64,000 nt of DNA from Candidatus Pseudobacter hemicellulosilyticus (GCA_029202545.1 CP119311.1:1860001-1924000); one strand, 5' to 3'. Positions 17,935-27,759 are shown, numbered from the stretch's first letter. Translations and numbers: made by a program. Notes: a model not told the origin generated them from the sequence alone.

Positions 17935-18115
17935 GCCGGCAAAAAAACAACAAAGTTGCCGCATCTCCTGACGCAATAGGATTTTTTAGAAAGCCTTAGG
18001 ATTTGAGGCTGTTTTTGTTCTGCTTTTTTACTGGCGGGCCTCCACAAAAAAAGTTTGATCACCTGAGTGTACACAGACTTTGTTATTAAATTATTTTCCT
18101 GCATAAAATCCGCTC

Positions 18116-18150
18116 ACCATCAAGGTCGTAGTTCTACGAGGCATGATGGT
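18116..18150 (+). other. Leader hairpin upstream of nrdJ
   Basis: Seven-base perfect outer stem ACCATCA / TGATGGT with an inner CGTA / TACG stem, about 310 bases before the nrdJ ATG. The whole 17935-18459 gap holds no gene; the nrdJ frame happens to be open through 18067-18459 but that text does not read like protein and the RNR start is clear. I looked for the cobalamin-riboswitch landmarks and did not find them. Confidence 0.35.
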
Positions 18151-18459
18151 GTATTTACTGTCAAAGCCCACATGGTCAGCGCTTTGCGCCAGGCAGCATT
18201 TTTGCTATATCTACGAATCAGCGAAAAATGGGGAATCGGCTCTCCAAACATTTTGTGGCACAAGTTGTTGAAAAAAAAAGTCCCGTGGGTAAAGGATTGC
18301 CGCAAACGGAGACCCCTTTTGAGCTATGAATTTTTCACTGTCCTTTTTCCACAACCTGTGTATATCTCTGGAATAGAAAATACCCCCATTGAGGATACTT
18401 TCGTTCTTCCCTCCAGGGCCAGAAATCACATATTTTTTGAAAAGTTAATTATTAACCTC

Positions 18460-21400
18460 ATGACTAAAAAGCAATCTGCCAAAGGCTTGCAGTTCAACCG
18501 CCGCTTCACCCGCGAAGGTACCAGTGTTTTTGATCTCTTTGAGTATGATTACCGCAGCTCAGTGATCCGCAATCCCAGCGGTGAAGTGGTATTTGAAATG
18601 AACAATGTTGAGGTGCCTAAGCAGTGGAGCCAGATTGCTACCGATATTCTTGCACAGAAATATTTTCGTAAGGCCGGCGTTCCCCAGGCTGATGGTTCGC
18701 TGGGCCGTGAAACTTCCGTAAAACAGGTTGCGCACCGTATGGCCAATTGCTGGCGTGTATGGGGCGAACGCTATGGATATTTTGCTTCCGGGAATGACGC
18801 CCAGGTCTTTTATGAAGAACTGGTCTATTGTATCCTGAACCAGGCCTGCACGCCCAATAGTCCTCAATGGTTCAATTCCGGCCTGCATGAAAGCTATGGT
18901 ATCACCGGCAAACCCCAGGGCCACTATTATGTAGACCCTGTGGATAGCCAGCTGAAGAAATCCACCTCCGCCTACGAACGTCCCCAACCCCATGCCTGCT
19001 TTATCCTGAGCGTGGAGGACGACCTGGTAGGCGATGGCGGCATCATGGACCTCTGGATGCGTGAAGCACGTATCTTCAAATATGGCAGCGGTGTAGGGAC
19101 CAATTTCTCCTCTATCCGTGGTGAAGGCGAGAAACTCAGTGGCGGCGGTACTTCCAGCGGCCTGATGAGCTTCCTCAAGATCGGCGACCGCGCTGCCGGC
19201 GCTATCAAGAGCGGCGGCACTACCCGCCGGGCTGCCAAGATGGTCTGCCTGGACCTGGATCACCCTGAGATCATGGACTTCATCAACTGGAAAGTAGAAG
19301 AAGAGAAAAAAGTAGGCGCCCTGATCGCAGCCGGTTATCCCAGCGATTATGAAGGCGAAGCCTATCGCACCGTGAGCGGACAGAACTCCAATAACTCGGT
19401 CCGTATCCCCAATGAATTTTTTGAGAAACTGGAAAATGGGGAAGACTGGGAACTCAAAGCCCGTACTGATGGCCGGGTGATGAAGAAAGTGCCTTCCAGG
19501 GAAGTATGGAACCAGATAGCCTATGCCGCCTGGCGTTGCGCTGACCCCGGCACCCAGTATGATACTACCATCAATGAATGGCATACCTGTCCCCAGGGCG
19601 GCAGGATCAATGCCTCCAACCCCTGCAGCGAGTATATGTTCCTGGACAATACCGCCTGTAACCTGGCTTCCGCCAACCTCCGCAAATTCTACGACGAATC
19701 CACCAATACCTTCGATGTGGAAGGATTTCAGTATACCTGCCGTCTCTGGACCGTGGTGCTGGAAGTATCTGTGCTGATGGCGCAGTTCCCTTCTAAAGAA
19801 GTAGCCCAACTGAGCTATGACTACCGGACCCTCGGCCTGGGTTATGCCAACCTCGGTTCCATGCTGATGGTAATGGGCATTCCCTATGACAGTGAAGAAG
19901 CCCGCGGCATTGCCGGCGCGCTCACCGCTATCATGACGGGTGTGGCGTATAAAACATCTGCCGAGATGGCTTCCATCCTTGGACCCTTTGCCCGCTACGA
20001 AGACAATAAACAGGATATGCTGCGGGTAATGCGCAATCACCGTCTTGCTGCCTATGATGCAGATGAGTATGAAGGACTGAGCACCAAACCTGTAGGCATC
20101 AAAGCAAAATATTGCCCCGACTACCTGCTGAAAGCCGCTACCAAAGCCTGGGATGAGGCAGTTCAGCTGGGTGAAAAATATGGTTATCGCAATGCACAGA
20201 CCACGGTAATTGCGCCCACCGGCACTATCGGCCTGGTGATGGATTGTGATACTACTGGCGTAGAGCCTGATTTTGCCCTGGTGAAATTCAAGAAACTGAG
20301 CGGCGGTGGTTATTTCAAGATCATCAACCAGTCTGTCCCTACAGCGTTGAAGAACCTGGGGTATATTCAGAAAGAGATGGACGCTATTGTGAAATATGCG
20401 GTAGGCGCCGGCAGCTTTGCCGGAGCGCCCTTCATCAATCACCAGACCCTGAGTGAAAAAGGCTTTATTGCCGAAGAGATCAAAAAGCTGGACAGCGCTG
20501 TAGGTTCTGCTTTCGAGATCGGCTTTGTTTTCAATGTATATACGCTGGGTGAAGAATGCCTGCAACGCCTGGGCTTCAAACCTGAACAATATTTTAATTT
20601 CGAATGGAGCCTGCTGGAAGCACTGGGCTTCACCGGTGAGCAGATGGATGCTGCCAACGATTATGTATGCGGCGCCATGACCGTTGAAGGCGCGCCTTAC
20701 CTGAAAGCGGAGCACCTGCCCGTGTTTGACTGCGCCAACAAGTGCGGCAACAAAGGGGAGCGTTTTATCCATGCTCATGGCCATATCCGTATGATGGCCG
20801 GCACACAGCCTTTCCTGAGCGGTGCTATTTCCAAGACCATCAACCTGCCGAATGAGGCCGATGTGGAAGATATCGCTGATTCCTATATGCTGAGCTGGCA
20901 GCTGGGCCTGAAAGCCTGCGCCCTCTACCGCGATGGTTCCAAGCTGAGCCAGCCGTTGAGCAATAAAAGCGATAAGAAAAAGAAAGACGGAACGGAAGAG
21001 ACTGCTGCTGCCGCTGAAGGAAAAGTTACTGAAAGTGCGGATTCCAATATCGTGGATATGGGCAAGCTCACTATCCAGGAACTGCTGGATGAAGTACAGA
21101 AACGTGTACAGGCTTCTCCTGACACCAAGCTGAAACGTGCCCTGGCGACTATCGTAGAGCGCAGGACATTGCCGGCCAAACGCCGCGGCTTTACGCAGAA
21201 GGCAAAGATCAATGGCCAGGCCATCTTCCTCCGCACGGGTGAATATTCCGATGGCACAGTAGGTGAGATCTTCATTGATATGGCCAAGGAAGGCGCTACC
21301 ATGCGCAGCATGCTGAACTGCTTTGCAATCTCCATCTCCATCGGCCTGCAGTATGGGGTGCCGCTGGAAGAGTTTGTAGAGAAGTTCGTGTTCACCCGCT

Positions 21401-21837
21401 TTGATCCCGCCGGTATGGTGGACCACCCGAATATCAAGACCACTACTTCTATTGTAGATTTCATTTTCCGGGCCCTGGCCTATGAGTACCTGAACCGTAC
21501 CGACCTGGTGCATGTACTGGACCGCCCGGAGATCAATAATACTGGCACCGACGACTGGGACGAAATTCCGACCAGCCTGGAGTACGAAAAAAAAACTCCT
21601 GAACTAAGTGATGTGCGTGTGGTGGCCGCCAAAGCAGCTGCCAAGTCGCCCGATCCGGAACCCATTAAGTCCGCCCGTGCTACCGTCAAAGCTGATTCCG
21701 GACTGGATGCACTGAATGCTGCGGCCAAGAGCATGCAAAGCGATGCCCCGGCCTGCAACACCTGCGGTCATATCACCATTCGTAGCGGCACTTGCTACAA
21801 ATGCTTAAATTGTGGTAACAGCATGGGCTGTAGTTAA
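18460..21837 (+). CDS. nrdJ: Adenosylcobalamin-dependent (class II) ribonucleotide reductase
   Basis: 1125 residues from the ATG at 18460 (MTKKQSAKGLQFNRRFT). Reduces ribonucleotides to deoxyribonucleotides using a B12-generated thiyl radical. Redox Cys at about 180 (PHACFILSVEDDLVG), finger-loop motif NPCSE at 387-391 with the radical Cys389 and Glu391, IAPTGTIG, and a C-terminal TSCPD-type domain (about 890-1000: RRGFTQKAKINGQAIFLRTGEY ... IDMAKEGATMRSMLN). The tail carries a Cys-rich zinc-ribbon-like motif (CNTCGHITIRSGTCYKCLNCGNSMGC) that can regenerate the active-site disulfide. Low-complexity Lys/Glu/Ala linkers flank the TSCPD domain. Single gene with a long leader and a very strong terminator. 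Confidence 0.95.
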   Translation: MTKKQSAKGLQFNRRFTREGTSVFDLFEYDYRSSVIRNPSGEVVFEMNNVEVPKQWSQIATDILAQKYFRKAGVPQADGSLGRETSVKQVAHRMANCWRVWGERYGYFASGNDAQVFYEELVYCILNQACTPNSPQWFNSGLHESYGITGKPQGHYYVDPVDSQLKKSTSAYERPQPHACFILSVEDDLVGDGGIMDLWMREARIFKYGSGVGTNFSSIRGEGEKLSGGGTSSGLMSFLKIGDRAAGAIKSGGTTRRAAKMVCLDLDHPEIMDFINWKVEEEKKVGALIAAGYPSDYEGEAYRTVSGQNSNNSVRIPNEFFEKLENGEDWELKARTDGRVMKKVPSREVWNQIAYAAWRCADPGTQYDTTINEWHTCPQGGRINASNPCSEYMFLDNTACNLASANLRKFYDESTNTFDVEGFQYTCRLWTVVLEVSVLMAQFPSKEVAQLSYDYRTLGLGYANLGSMLMVMGIPYDSEEARGIAGALTAIMTGVAYKTSAEMASILGPFARYEDNKQDMLRVMRNHRLAAYDADEYEGLSTKPVGIKAKYCPDYLLKAATKAWDEAVQLGEKYGYRNAQTTVIAPTGTIGLVMDCDTTGVEPDFALVKFKKLSGGGYFKIINQSVPTALKNLGYIQKEMDAIVKYAVGAGSFAGAPFINHQTLSEKGFIAEEIKKLDSAVGSAFEIGFVFNVYTLGEECLQRLGFKPEQYFNFEWSLLEALGFTGEQMDAANDYVCGAMTVEGAPYLKAEHLPVFDCANKCGNKGERFIHAHGHIRMMAGTQPFLSGAISKTINLPNEADVEDIADSYMLSWQLGLKACALYRDGSKLSQPLSNKSDKKKKDGTEETAAAAEGKVTESADSNIVDMGKLTIQELLDEVQKRVQASPDTKLKRALATIVERRTLPAKRRGFTQKAKINGQAIFLRTGEYSDGTVGEIFIDMAKEGATMRSMLNCFAISISIGLQYGVPLEEFVEKFVFTRFDPAGMVDHPNIKTTTSIVDFIFRALAYEYLNRTDLVHVLDRPEINNTGTDDWDEIPTSLEYEKKTPELSDVRVVAAKAAAKSPDPEPIKSARATVKADSGLDALNAAAKSMQSDAPACNTCGHITIRSGTCYKCLNCGNSMGCS

Positions 21838-21846
21838 GATCTTTCT

Positions 21847-21888
21847 GTAAAAAGGAGCGGCCACCTTTTGGTGGCCGCTCCTTTTTAC
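21847..21888 (+). terminator. Very strong terminator after nrdJ
   Basis: Perfect 19-bp stem (21847-21865 with 21870-21888) and a TTTT loop. Both arms end in A or T runs (GTAAAAAGG... / ...CCTTTTTAC), so it can act on either strand, though only nrdJ needs it. Confidence 0.92.
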
Positions 21889-21958
21889 AGACGCCTTCCC
21901 GGCGAATTTATACCCCCTAAATACGATTTTACCCCTCTGCACCAGCAGGGTGATAGGT

Positions 21959-21966
21959 TAACTTTG
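21959..21966 (+). promoter_or_regulatory. Putative -7 element for beta-galactosidase gene
   Basis: TAACTTTG, exact TAnnTTTG match, 58 bases before the ATG at 22024. No clear TTG at -33. Confidence 0.4.
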
Positions 21967-22023
21967 GCGCCTGCGCAACCTGTTGTGCATAGCAATCCTA
22001 TTGTAGCCTAAAAAATTGTTTCC

Positions 22024-25000
22024 ATGTTTTTCAGGACCCTTCTCTGTCAGCTTGCCCTTTCGCTTCCGTTGGCCCTATGCGCCCAGACCGATAAACCCCA
22101 TTGGGAGAACCCCGAAGTGTTTGCCATCAACAAAGAGGCTGCCCGCACCACGGCCCTGCCCTATCCCAGTGAGGCGCTGGCCATTGCAGACAACTATGGG
22201 CAGAACCCTTTTTACCAGCTGCTGGATGGACAATGGTCCTTTCAATGGGCCGGCAAAGTAGCGGAAGTCTCCAAAGACTTTTATAAAGAAGACTATGATA
22301 TCAGCCAATGGACCCAGATCCCTGTTCCCGGCTCCTGGGAGTTCAATGGCCATGGCACACCCCTGTATGTGAGCGCCGGCTTCGGCTTCCGGGCTAAACC
22401 GCCGTTTATTGACCGGGAGGATTCACCGGTGGGCGCCTACCGGCGCAATTTCACCGTCCCGGATAACTGGGATGGCCGGCGCATTTTCCTGCATTTTGAA
22501 GGCGGAACCAATGCCATGTATGTATGGGTCAACGGCCGTCAGGTGGGTTATACCGAGAATGCCAAGAGCCCGGCTGAGTTTGATATTACGCAGTACCTGC
22601 GCAAAGGCAGCAATACCCTGGCCTGCCAGGTATTCCGGTACAGTGATGGCTCTTACCTGGAAGACCAGGACATGTGGCGTATGGGAGGTATCAACAGGAG
22701 TGTTTTCCTCTACAGCACCGCGCAGACCCGGATACTCGATTTCTTTGCCCATCCCGATCTGGACAAGAACTATACAAACGGATTGTTCAGCCTGGACCTC
22801 ACCCTCAAAAATTACGCTGACCAGGAGCAGGCGCAAAAAGCGGAGATCAGTGTGCTGGACAGGAATGGTAAAAAGGTTTTCAGTAAACAACAGGCGCTGC
22901 GCATCCATGCTAATGGCAGCAGTGTGTTGCAGTTTGCGGGTACTGTGAAAGCGCCATTGTTATGGACTGCTGAAACGCCCAATCTGTACACGCTGCTGAT
23001 CACCCTTAAAGATGGCAGTGGCAAAATAGTGGAAGCCACCAGCCATAAAATTGGCTTCCGTAAAGTAGAGATCCGTGATGGCCAGCTGCTGGTGAATGGC
23101 AAAAAGATCTATATCAAAGGTGTCAACCTGCATGAGTTCAATACAAAGACAGGCAATGTGGTCAATAAGGAGATCATGCTCCGGAATATCCAGCTGATGA
23201 AAGAGCTGAACATCAATGCTGTCCGGACCTCGCATTATCCGCAACCTACGCTTTGGTACAAGCTCTGTGATGAGTATGGACTGTACCTGGTGGATGAGGC
23301 CAACCAGGAATCGCATGGGCTGGGCTATGGGCCGGACAATGTGGCCAATTTCCCCGAATGGCAGGAGGCCCATATGGACAGGATGGTGCGGCTGGTGGAG
23401 CGCGATAAGAACCATGCTTCCGTAATTATCTGGTCGCTGGGTAATGAATCCGGCAATGGCAAGGCTTTTTTTGCTACGTATGATTGGGCCAAAAGCCGCG
23501 ACAACAGCAGGCCCGTGCAATATGAGCAGGCGCACGACCGGCACCGCAATACCGATATCATCTGCTTCATGTATCCCGGCTGGAACAATATGGTCAATGA
23601 TGCAAAAAAAGACCTGGGCAAGCCCTATATCATGTGTGAGTATGCCCACGCTATGGGCAACAGCATGGGCAATATGCAGGACTACTGGGACCTGATGCGT
23701 ACCAGTAAGAATATGCAGGGCGGCTTTATCTGGGAATGGTACAACCATGGCTTTACAAGTAAAGATGAGCAGGGACGAACCTATTGGGCTTACGGTGGCG
23801 ATCTGGGTGGGTATAATAAGATGAACAGTGATAATTTCTGCATGGATGGCATCATCTCCCCGGACCAGCAGTACCTGCCGCATACCTACATTGTGAAAAA
23901 GGTTTATCAACCTGTGCTCTTTGCATCCGCCAACCCCGCCAGTGGATTGATCTCCGTAATCAATGACTACAAATTCCTCCCTGTTACTGAAAAAGACTAT
24001 AGCTTCAAATGGGTATTGCTCAAGAATGGCCAGCCAGTAGCAGAAGGACCTTTTTCTGTGTCCCTCGCAGCTGACGCACGGACATCCGTACAGCTGCCGC
24101 TGCCTGCCCTGGAGCAAACGCCAGGTACTGAATATTTCCTGCAGGTATTTGCCACTACCAAAAACGCTACGCAGTTTATTCCTGCGGGTTTTGAAGTAGC
24201 CAAAGAAGAATTTGCGCTGAACACCGGTAATTATTTTGTACAGCCATCTGCAGGAGGATCGCTGAATGTAGAGAAGAAAGAGGATCGTGTTACTGTACAG
24301 TCCGGTAACCTTTCCTATGTTTTTTCTACTAAAGACGGACAAACGCTGATCAGCTTTACCCGGGATCAGCACCGTGTATTCCAGGAACTGCCCCGGCTGA
24401 ATTTCTGGCGCGCGCCTACTGATAATGATTTCGGGGCTAATGACCAGGTGAACCTGGTACTCTGGTCGGCGGCCAGTCACAATATCCGGTATAGTTATAA
24501 AGGCATGGAAGAGAAAGAAGGGATCATACGTTTCCGCTATGAAGCCAAGCTGCGTGGCGTGGAAGCAAAGACTGACCTGAGCTATACGGTGAACAAAGAT
24601 GGCAGCCTGACCATTGCTACGGATTACAAGGCATTGTCTGATGAGCTGCCGGAACTGATGCGTTTTGGTATGCTGATGCGTCTGCCGCAGCAGCTGGACA
24701 ATTTTACCTGGTATGGCCGCGGGCCGCAGGAGAACTATGTGGACCGCTGTGCCGATGCCTTCATGGGTACCTGGAACGGTAAAGTAGCAGCGCAGGCATT
24801 TGCGTACTACAGGCCGCAGGAAACCGGCAACAAGACCAATGTGCGCTGGCTCACGCTAAAGGATGATTCGGGTAAAGGCATCAGGATACAGGGGCTGCAG
24901 CCCTTAAGCGTCAGCGCTACTAACTACCTGCCGGAAGACCTGGATCCGGGCCTCACCAAAAAGCAGCAACATCATTCAGACCTTGTCCCAAGAGATGAAA

Positions 25001-25128
25001 CTGTGCTGGCGGTTGATCTGTTCCAACGTGGTGTGGGCGGGCTCAATTCCTGGGGCGCCAAACCGCTGGATGCTTACCGTTTCCGGGAAAGGGCGTACAG
25101 CTACGCTTTCACCATCATTGCAGAGTAA
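22024..25128 (+). CDS. Secreted glycoside hydrolase family 2 beta-galactosidase
   Basis: 1034 residues, LacZ-length. Signal peptide MFFRTLLCQLALSLPLALCAQ points to the periplasm. Domains in order: GH2 sugar-binding (about 45-220, GSWEFNGHGTPLY ... FHFEGGTNAMYVWVNG), immunoglobulin-like (about 220-335), TIM barrel (about 336-630), Ig-like DUF4981 (about 640-730) and the C-terminal beta-galactosidase small-chain domain (about 755-1030, NFWRAPTDNDFG ... GRGPQENYVDR). Acid/base Glu475 (SLGNESGNG) and nucleophile Glu539 (MCEYAHAMGNSMG) are present. The gene stands alone, with no SusCD pair or regulator next to it, so the natural glycan is not evident. Followed by palindromic repeats. Confidence 0.93.
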   Translation: MFFRTLLCQLALSLPLALCAQTDKPHWENPEVFAINKEAARTTALPYPSEALAIADNYGQNPFYQLLDGQWSFQWAGKVAEVSKDFYKEDYDISQWTQIPVPGSWEFNGHGTPLYVSAGFGFRAKPPFIDREDSPVGAYRRNFTVPDNWDGRRIFLHFEGGTNAMYVWVNGRQVGYTENAKSPAEFDITQYLRKGSNTLACQVFRYSDGSYLEDQDMWRMGGINRSVFLYSTAQTRILDFFAHPDLDKNYTNGLFSLDLTLKNYADQEQAQKAEISVLDRNGKKVFSKQQALRIHANGSSVLQFAGTVKAPLLWTAETPNLYTLLITLKDGSGKIVEATSHKIGFRKVEIRDGQLLVNGKKIYIKGVNLHEFNTKTGNVVNKEIMLRNIQLMKELNINAVRTSHYPQPTLWYKLCDEYGLYLVDEANQESHGLGYGPDNVANFPEWQEAHMDRMVRLVERDKNHASVIIWSLGNESGNGKAFFATYDWAKSRDNSRPVQYEQAHDRHRNTDIICFMYPGWNNMVNDAKKDLGKPYIMCEYAHAMGNSMGNMQDYWDLMRTSKNMQGGFIWEWYNHGFTSKDEQGRTYWAYGGDLGGYNKMNSDNFCMDGIISPDQQYLPHTYIVKKVYQPVLFASANPASGLISVINDYKFLPVTEKDYSFKWVLLKNGQPVAEGPFSVSLAADARTSVQLPLPALEQTPGTEYFLQVFATTKNATQFIPAGFEVAKEEFALNTGNYFVQPSAGGSLNVEKKEDRVTVQSGNLSYVFSTKDGQTLISFTRDQHRVFQELPRLNFWRAPTDNDFGANDQVNLVLWSAASHNIRYSYKGMEEKEGIIRFRYEAKLRGVEAKTDLSYTVNKDGSLTIATDYKALSDELPELMRFGMLMRLPQQLDNFTWYGRGPQENYVDRCADAFMGTWNGKVAAQAFAYYRPQETGNKTNVRWLTLKDDSGKGIRIQGLQPLSVSATNYLPEDLDPGLTKKQQHHSDLVPRDETVLAVDLFQRGVGGLNSWGAKPLDAYRFRERAYSYAFTIIAE

Positions 25129-25189
25129 ACGGCCAATCATGGGCAGGAGCAGGTAAAAGCGGATCATTGTTTCTGAGTGCCCTGGCAAC

Positions 25190-25262
25190 ATCCCGGAGTT
25201 ACAGTCGCTCGCCTCCGGCGAGTGACCCGAATTTGTTAGCCTCGGGCTAACGTGTCCGGGAT
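25190..25262. repeat. Structured palindromic repeat, composite copy 1 (REP-like)
   Basis: Nested inverted repeats: an outer stem ATCCCGGA / TCCGGGAT (25190-25197, 25255-25262) encloses two hairpins, GTCGCTCGCC / GGCGAGTGAC (25203-25212, 25217-25226; one G-T mismatch to perfect) and GTTAGCC / GGCTAAC (25235-25241, 25245-25251). The result would fold as a three-way junction. The 26 bases 25201-25226 are the exact reverse complement of 25304-25329 and match 37240-37265 with one difference. Confidence 0.75.
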
Positions 25263-25275
25263 AGCTCTATCTTAT

Positions 25276-25329
25276 TTTGGTCGCCGGGGTCAACAGAATA
25301 GCAGTCACTCGCCGGAGGCGAGCGACTGT
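25276..25329. repeat. REP-like palindromic repeat, copy 2
   Basis: A palindrome built on GTCACTCGCC / GGCGAGCGAC (25304-25329) preceded by TTGGTCGCCGGGGTC and a GAATAG spacer; the same order of elements occurs in copy 3 (37214-37265). It lies between the convergent beta-galactosidase and SGNH genes, 13 bases from the SGNH stop. Confidence 0.75.
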
Positions 25330-25341
25330 AGCCGCTAACAA

Positions 25342-26307
25342 TTACGGATTAGCCGCTACCGAAGAAGCCGGCGTCATCAATCCTTTGCGCAGGATCTCCT
25401 GCATCAGCTTTGCGGTGGTCAGCTCAGCGCCTTTTTTATTCAGGTGGCCCTTGGTGCCATAATAGTCAAACTGGTAATTCAGGTAATCTCCCAGGTAGAT
25501 ATATTCCATGCCCTGCTGCTTTGCCCAGGCGGTGAAGGTTTCCACATTTTTCCGGGCTGTAGCCGAAGTGTCCGCACGGCCCAGGGGCAGGGTGAACAGG
25601 ATAGGCTGCACGCCGTTATCACGGCAGGCCTTGATGGCATGTTTGAAATAACGGTATTCCGAATTGGCCTTGTCCAGGTCGAAGCTGACATCCACTAAAA
25701 GCGTATCGGAATTGTCGTATGCATGCCCGTAATCATAGCGGGAACCGCTGATGGTATCGTAATCGGGTTTCATGTAATTGAACCAGGTGTTCAGGAATAC
25801 ATGGGGACCCCAGTAGTAATTGTATTCTGCGTATTTCCAGAAAGGCACGTAACGGTCAAAATACCATTTAACACCATAGGGTTTATAAAAGCTGAACACC
25901 TCGGGATAACTGAGGTAAGGCATCATGCGGCCATCCCCGATATCCGATAACACTTCGGTATTGATAGCGCTGGGGTTGTCAATGCAGAACAGGACATACT
26001 TAGCCTTGTTCTGGTTGCGGTTGAAATAAAGATCAGCCAGCACGCATTGCGTACCGATCAGGCTGCCGTCCAGGGACAGGTTAATGCCCCGGGAAGCGGA
26101 GAGGCTGTCGGCCACGCCGATATCAAAACCAACATAGGCATGGGAGGCGCCCATTACTACATAATCCTGCTGCGTATTCTTTTTGTTGAGGATCCATTGT
26201 GTTTTGTAGAGCTGGTCGTTCAGGAACCTGCTTTCAAACCAGTAGTGCAGCCCAAAGGCGATTATAGCCACCAATACAACACCTGTAACAACGTAACGTG
26301 GTTTCAT
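25342..26307 (-). CDS. SGNH/DltD-like membrane-anchored protein of the acylation cassette
   Basis: 321 residues. One N-terminal transmembrane segment (about 5-22) and then an extracytoplasmic domain. A possible SGNH-type active site is visible: Ser55 in DYVVMGASHAYVGFD and the C-terminal Asp281...His288 pair (FDYYGTKGHLNKKGAE), as in DltD/AlgX/PatB-type acyl handlers that work with MBOAT proteins. It is the last gene of the FkbH-ACP-MBOAT operon, 9 bases after the MBOAT stop. Inferred role: receives the acyl group from the MBOAT channel and passes it to a surface acceptor, or hydrolyses it. Sequence identity to DltD is not obvious by eye. Confidence 0.7.
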   Translation of the reverse strand: MKPRYVVTGVVLVAIIAFGLHYWFESRFLNDQLYKTQWILNKKNTQQDYVVMGASHAYVGFDIGVADSLSASRGINLSLDGSLIGTQCVLADLYFNRNQNKAKYVLFCIDNPSAINTEVLSDIGDGRMMPYLSYPEVFSFYKPYGVKWYFDRYVPFWKYAEYNYYWGPHVFLNTWFNYMKPDYDTISGSRYDYGHAYDNSDTLLVDVSFDLDKANSEYRYFKHAIKACRDNGVQPILFTLPLGRADTSATARKNVETFTAWAKQQGMEYIYLGDYLNYQFDYYGTKGHLNKKGAELTTAKLMQEILRKGLMTPASSVAANP

Positions 26308-26316
26308 GGCCGTAGA

Positions 26317-27759
26317 TTAGAATTGAAAGTATATAAAGCTTTGTGCGTTCTTGAAGGAACCGAAGAAGATAAAGACCAGGAACATCAGGGCATAGGCGGC
26401 GTATTTGCCGTATACACTGTTGTTGAGTTTTGCCTGGAATTTCTCATCTCTCCATAATTTTTCCAGTACCAGGAAAATGATCAGCACCATGCCGCCTACC
26501 AGCAGGGAGTATTTCAGCGCTGCGGTGAAAGACTGGAAGGTGTTGATGAAGTTTTCGTAGTTAAAGATCCCTTTGATGGCATTAAAGGCCATGGTAAAGG
26601 ATTCTGCCCGGAAGAAGATCCAGACAAACTGGAGGAAGGCGAAGACCATCAGCTGGCTCAGGCGGTTGTTGAGCCAGAGCGGTAGTTTGCCCATGGTCTT
26701 TTTTCGCCATTTCTTGGTCATGAACTCGTAGGACATGGCTACGCCGTGCAGGACGCCCCAGATGATGAAGGGCCAGCCGGCCCCGTGCCAGAGACCACTG
26801 ATGAAAAAGGTGATGATCAGGCCATAGACCACGGCCCACTTGGCCCAGTCGCGCTTATTGATCACTATAGGCGTATACAAATAATCACTGAACCAGGTGG
26901 AAAGGGAGATATGCCAGCGGCGCCAGTAATCTGTGATGGTCTTGGCCTGGAACGGATAATTGAAGTTCTTCATCAGGGTGAAGCCCATGACCCGGGCGGA
27001 GCCCAGGGCAATATCCGAATAACCGGAGAAGTCACAATAGATCTGGTAGGCGAAGAAGAAAGTGCCGATGAATACCCAGATGGTATCATAGCCGTACTGA
27101 CCGGAGTACATGGCGTCCACCACAATGGAGAGGCGGTCCGCCACTACCACTTTCTTGAACAGGCCCCAGCCCATGAGGCGGAGACCGCTCATCACGCGGT
27201 CATAGTCCCAGGTGTATTTGGTCCAGAACTGGTGCAGCATATTCTGCGGCCTTTCAATGGGACCTGCCACCAGCTGGGGATAGAACATCACATAGAGGGA
27301 GTAGATGCCAAAATGCCTTTCGGCTTTCTGGTTACCCCTGTATACCTCAATAGTATAGCTCATGGCCTGGAAAGTATGGAAAGAGAGGCCGATGGGCAGG
27401 ATGATCTTGAGATAGGGAATATGGTTGTTGTACCCGAAGAGGTTGGCCAGCCCGGTGATATTGTCGTTGATGAAATTGAAATACTTGAATACTGCCAGTA
27501 CGCCGATATTGGCGATGAGGCTGAGTACCAGGTATCGTTTTCGGGTGCCTGCGTCTTTGGCTTCTTCTATCTTGATGCCGGCATAGTAATCAATTACAAT
27601 GGTGAAACCGAGTATCAGGATATACTCCGGTTTGAACATCATGTAAAAGAAACAGGATGCAATCAGCAGCATCAGCCAGCGGAAGCGGTGAGGCAGCGCG
27701 AAATAGAGGGTCGTGACAAAAACGAAAAAGATTAAAAAATCAATTGAATTGAATAACAT
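26317..27759 (-). CDS. MBOAT-family O-acyltransferase
   Basis: 480 residues, polytopic (about 10-12 hydrophobic segments). MBOAT/AlgI/DltB type: KYFNFI near 92-97, LPIGLSFHTFQAMSYTIEVYRG (121-142), QLVAGPIERP, YQIYCDFSGYSDIALG, FNYPF...TITDYWRRWHISLSTWF (266-290) and the catalytic His325 in SGLWHGAGWPFIIWGVLHG. It moves an acyl group from a cytoplasmic thioester across or onto the outer face of the inner membrane. Start codon is the ATG at 27759. The acyl carrier gene lies 69 bases upstream and the SGNH gene 9 bases downstream. Confidence 0.92.
   Translation of the reverse strand: MLFNSIDFLIFFVFVTTLYFALPHRFRWLMLLIASCFFYMMFKPEYILILGFTIVIDYYAGIKIEEAKDAGTRKRYLVLSLIANIGVLAVFKYFNFINDNITGLANLFGYNNHIPYLKIILPIGLSFHTFQAMSYTIEVYRGNQKAERHFGIYSLYVMFYPQLVAGPIERPQNMLHQFWTKYTWDYDRVMSGLRLMGWGLFKKVVVADRLSIVVDAMYSGQYGYDTIWVFIGTFFFAYQIYCDFSGYSDIALGSARVMGFTLMKNFNYPFQAKTITDYWRRWHISLSTWFSDYLYTPIVINKRDWAKWAVVYGLIITFFISGLWHGAGWPFIIWGVLHGVAMSYEFMTKKWRKKTMGKLPLWLNNRLSQLMVFAFLQFVWIFFRAESFTMAFNAIKGIFNYENFINTFQSFTAALKYSLLVGGMVLIIFLVLEKLWRDEKFQAKLNNSVYGKYAAYALMFLVFIFFGSFKNAQSFIYFQF

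Noticed and set aside
18067..18459. N-terminal extension of nrdJ by 131 codons
   Set aside because: No similarity to RNR N-termini, poor composition, and MTKKQ at 18460 is the natural start.
17935..18459. Cobalamin riboswitch before nrdJ
   Set aside because: The expected B12-box and its core partner segments were not found on either strand.
18559..21513. A 984-codon open frame antisense to nrdJ
   Set aside because: It mirrors nrdJ codon use (long antisense frames are common opposite GC-rich third-position genes) and shows no protein-like motifs, while the plus strand has clear RNR signatures.
22960..24480. 506-codon antisense frame in the beta-galactosidase gene
   Set aside because: Shadow frame; the plus-strand gene carries full GH2 catalytic motifs.
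25190..25329. Attachment site or insertion sequence end
   Set aside because: No integrase or transposase gene and no gene disruption nearby; three similar copies fit a REP-type family better.
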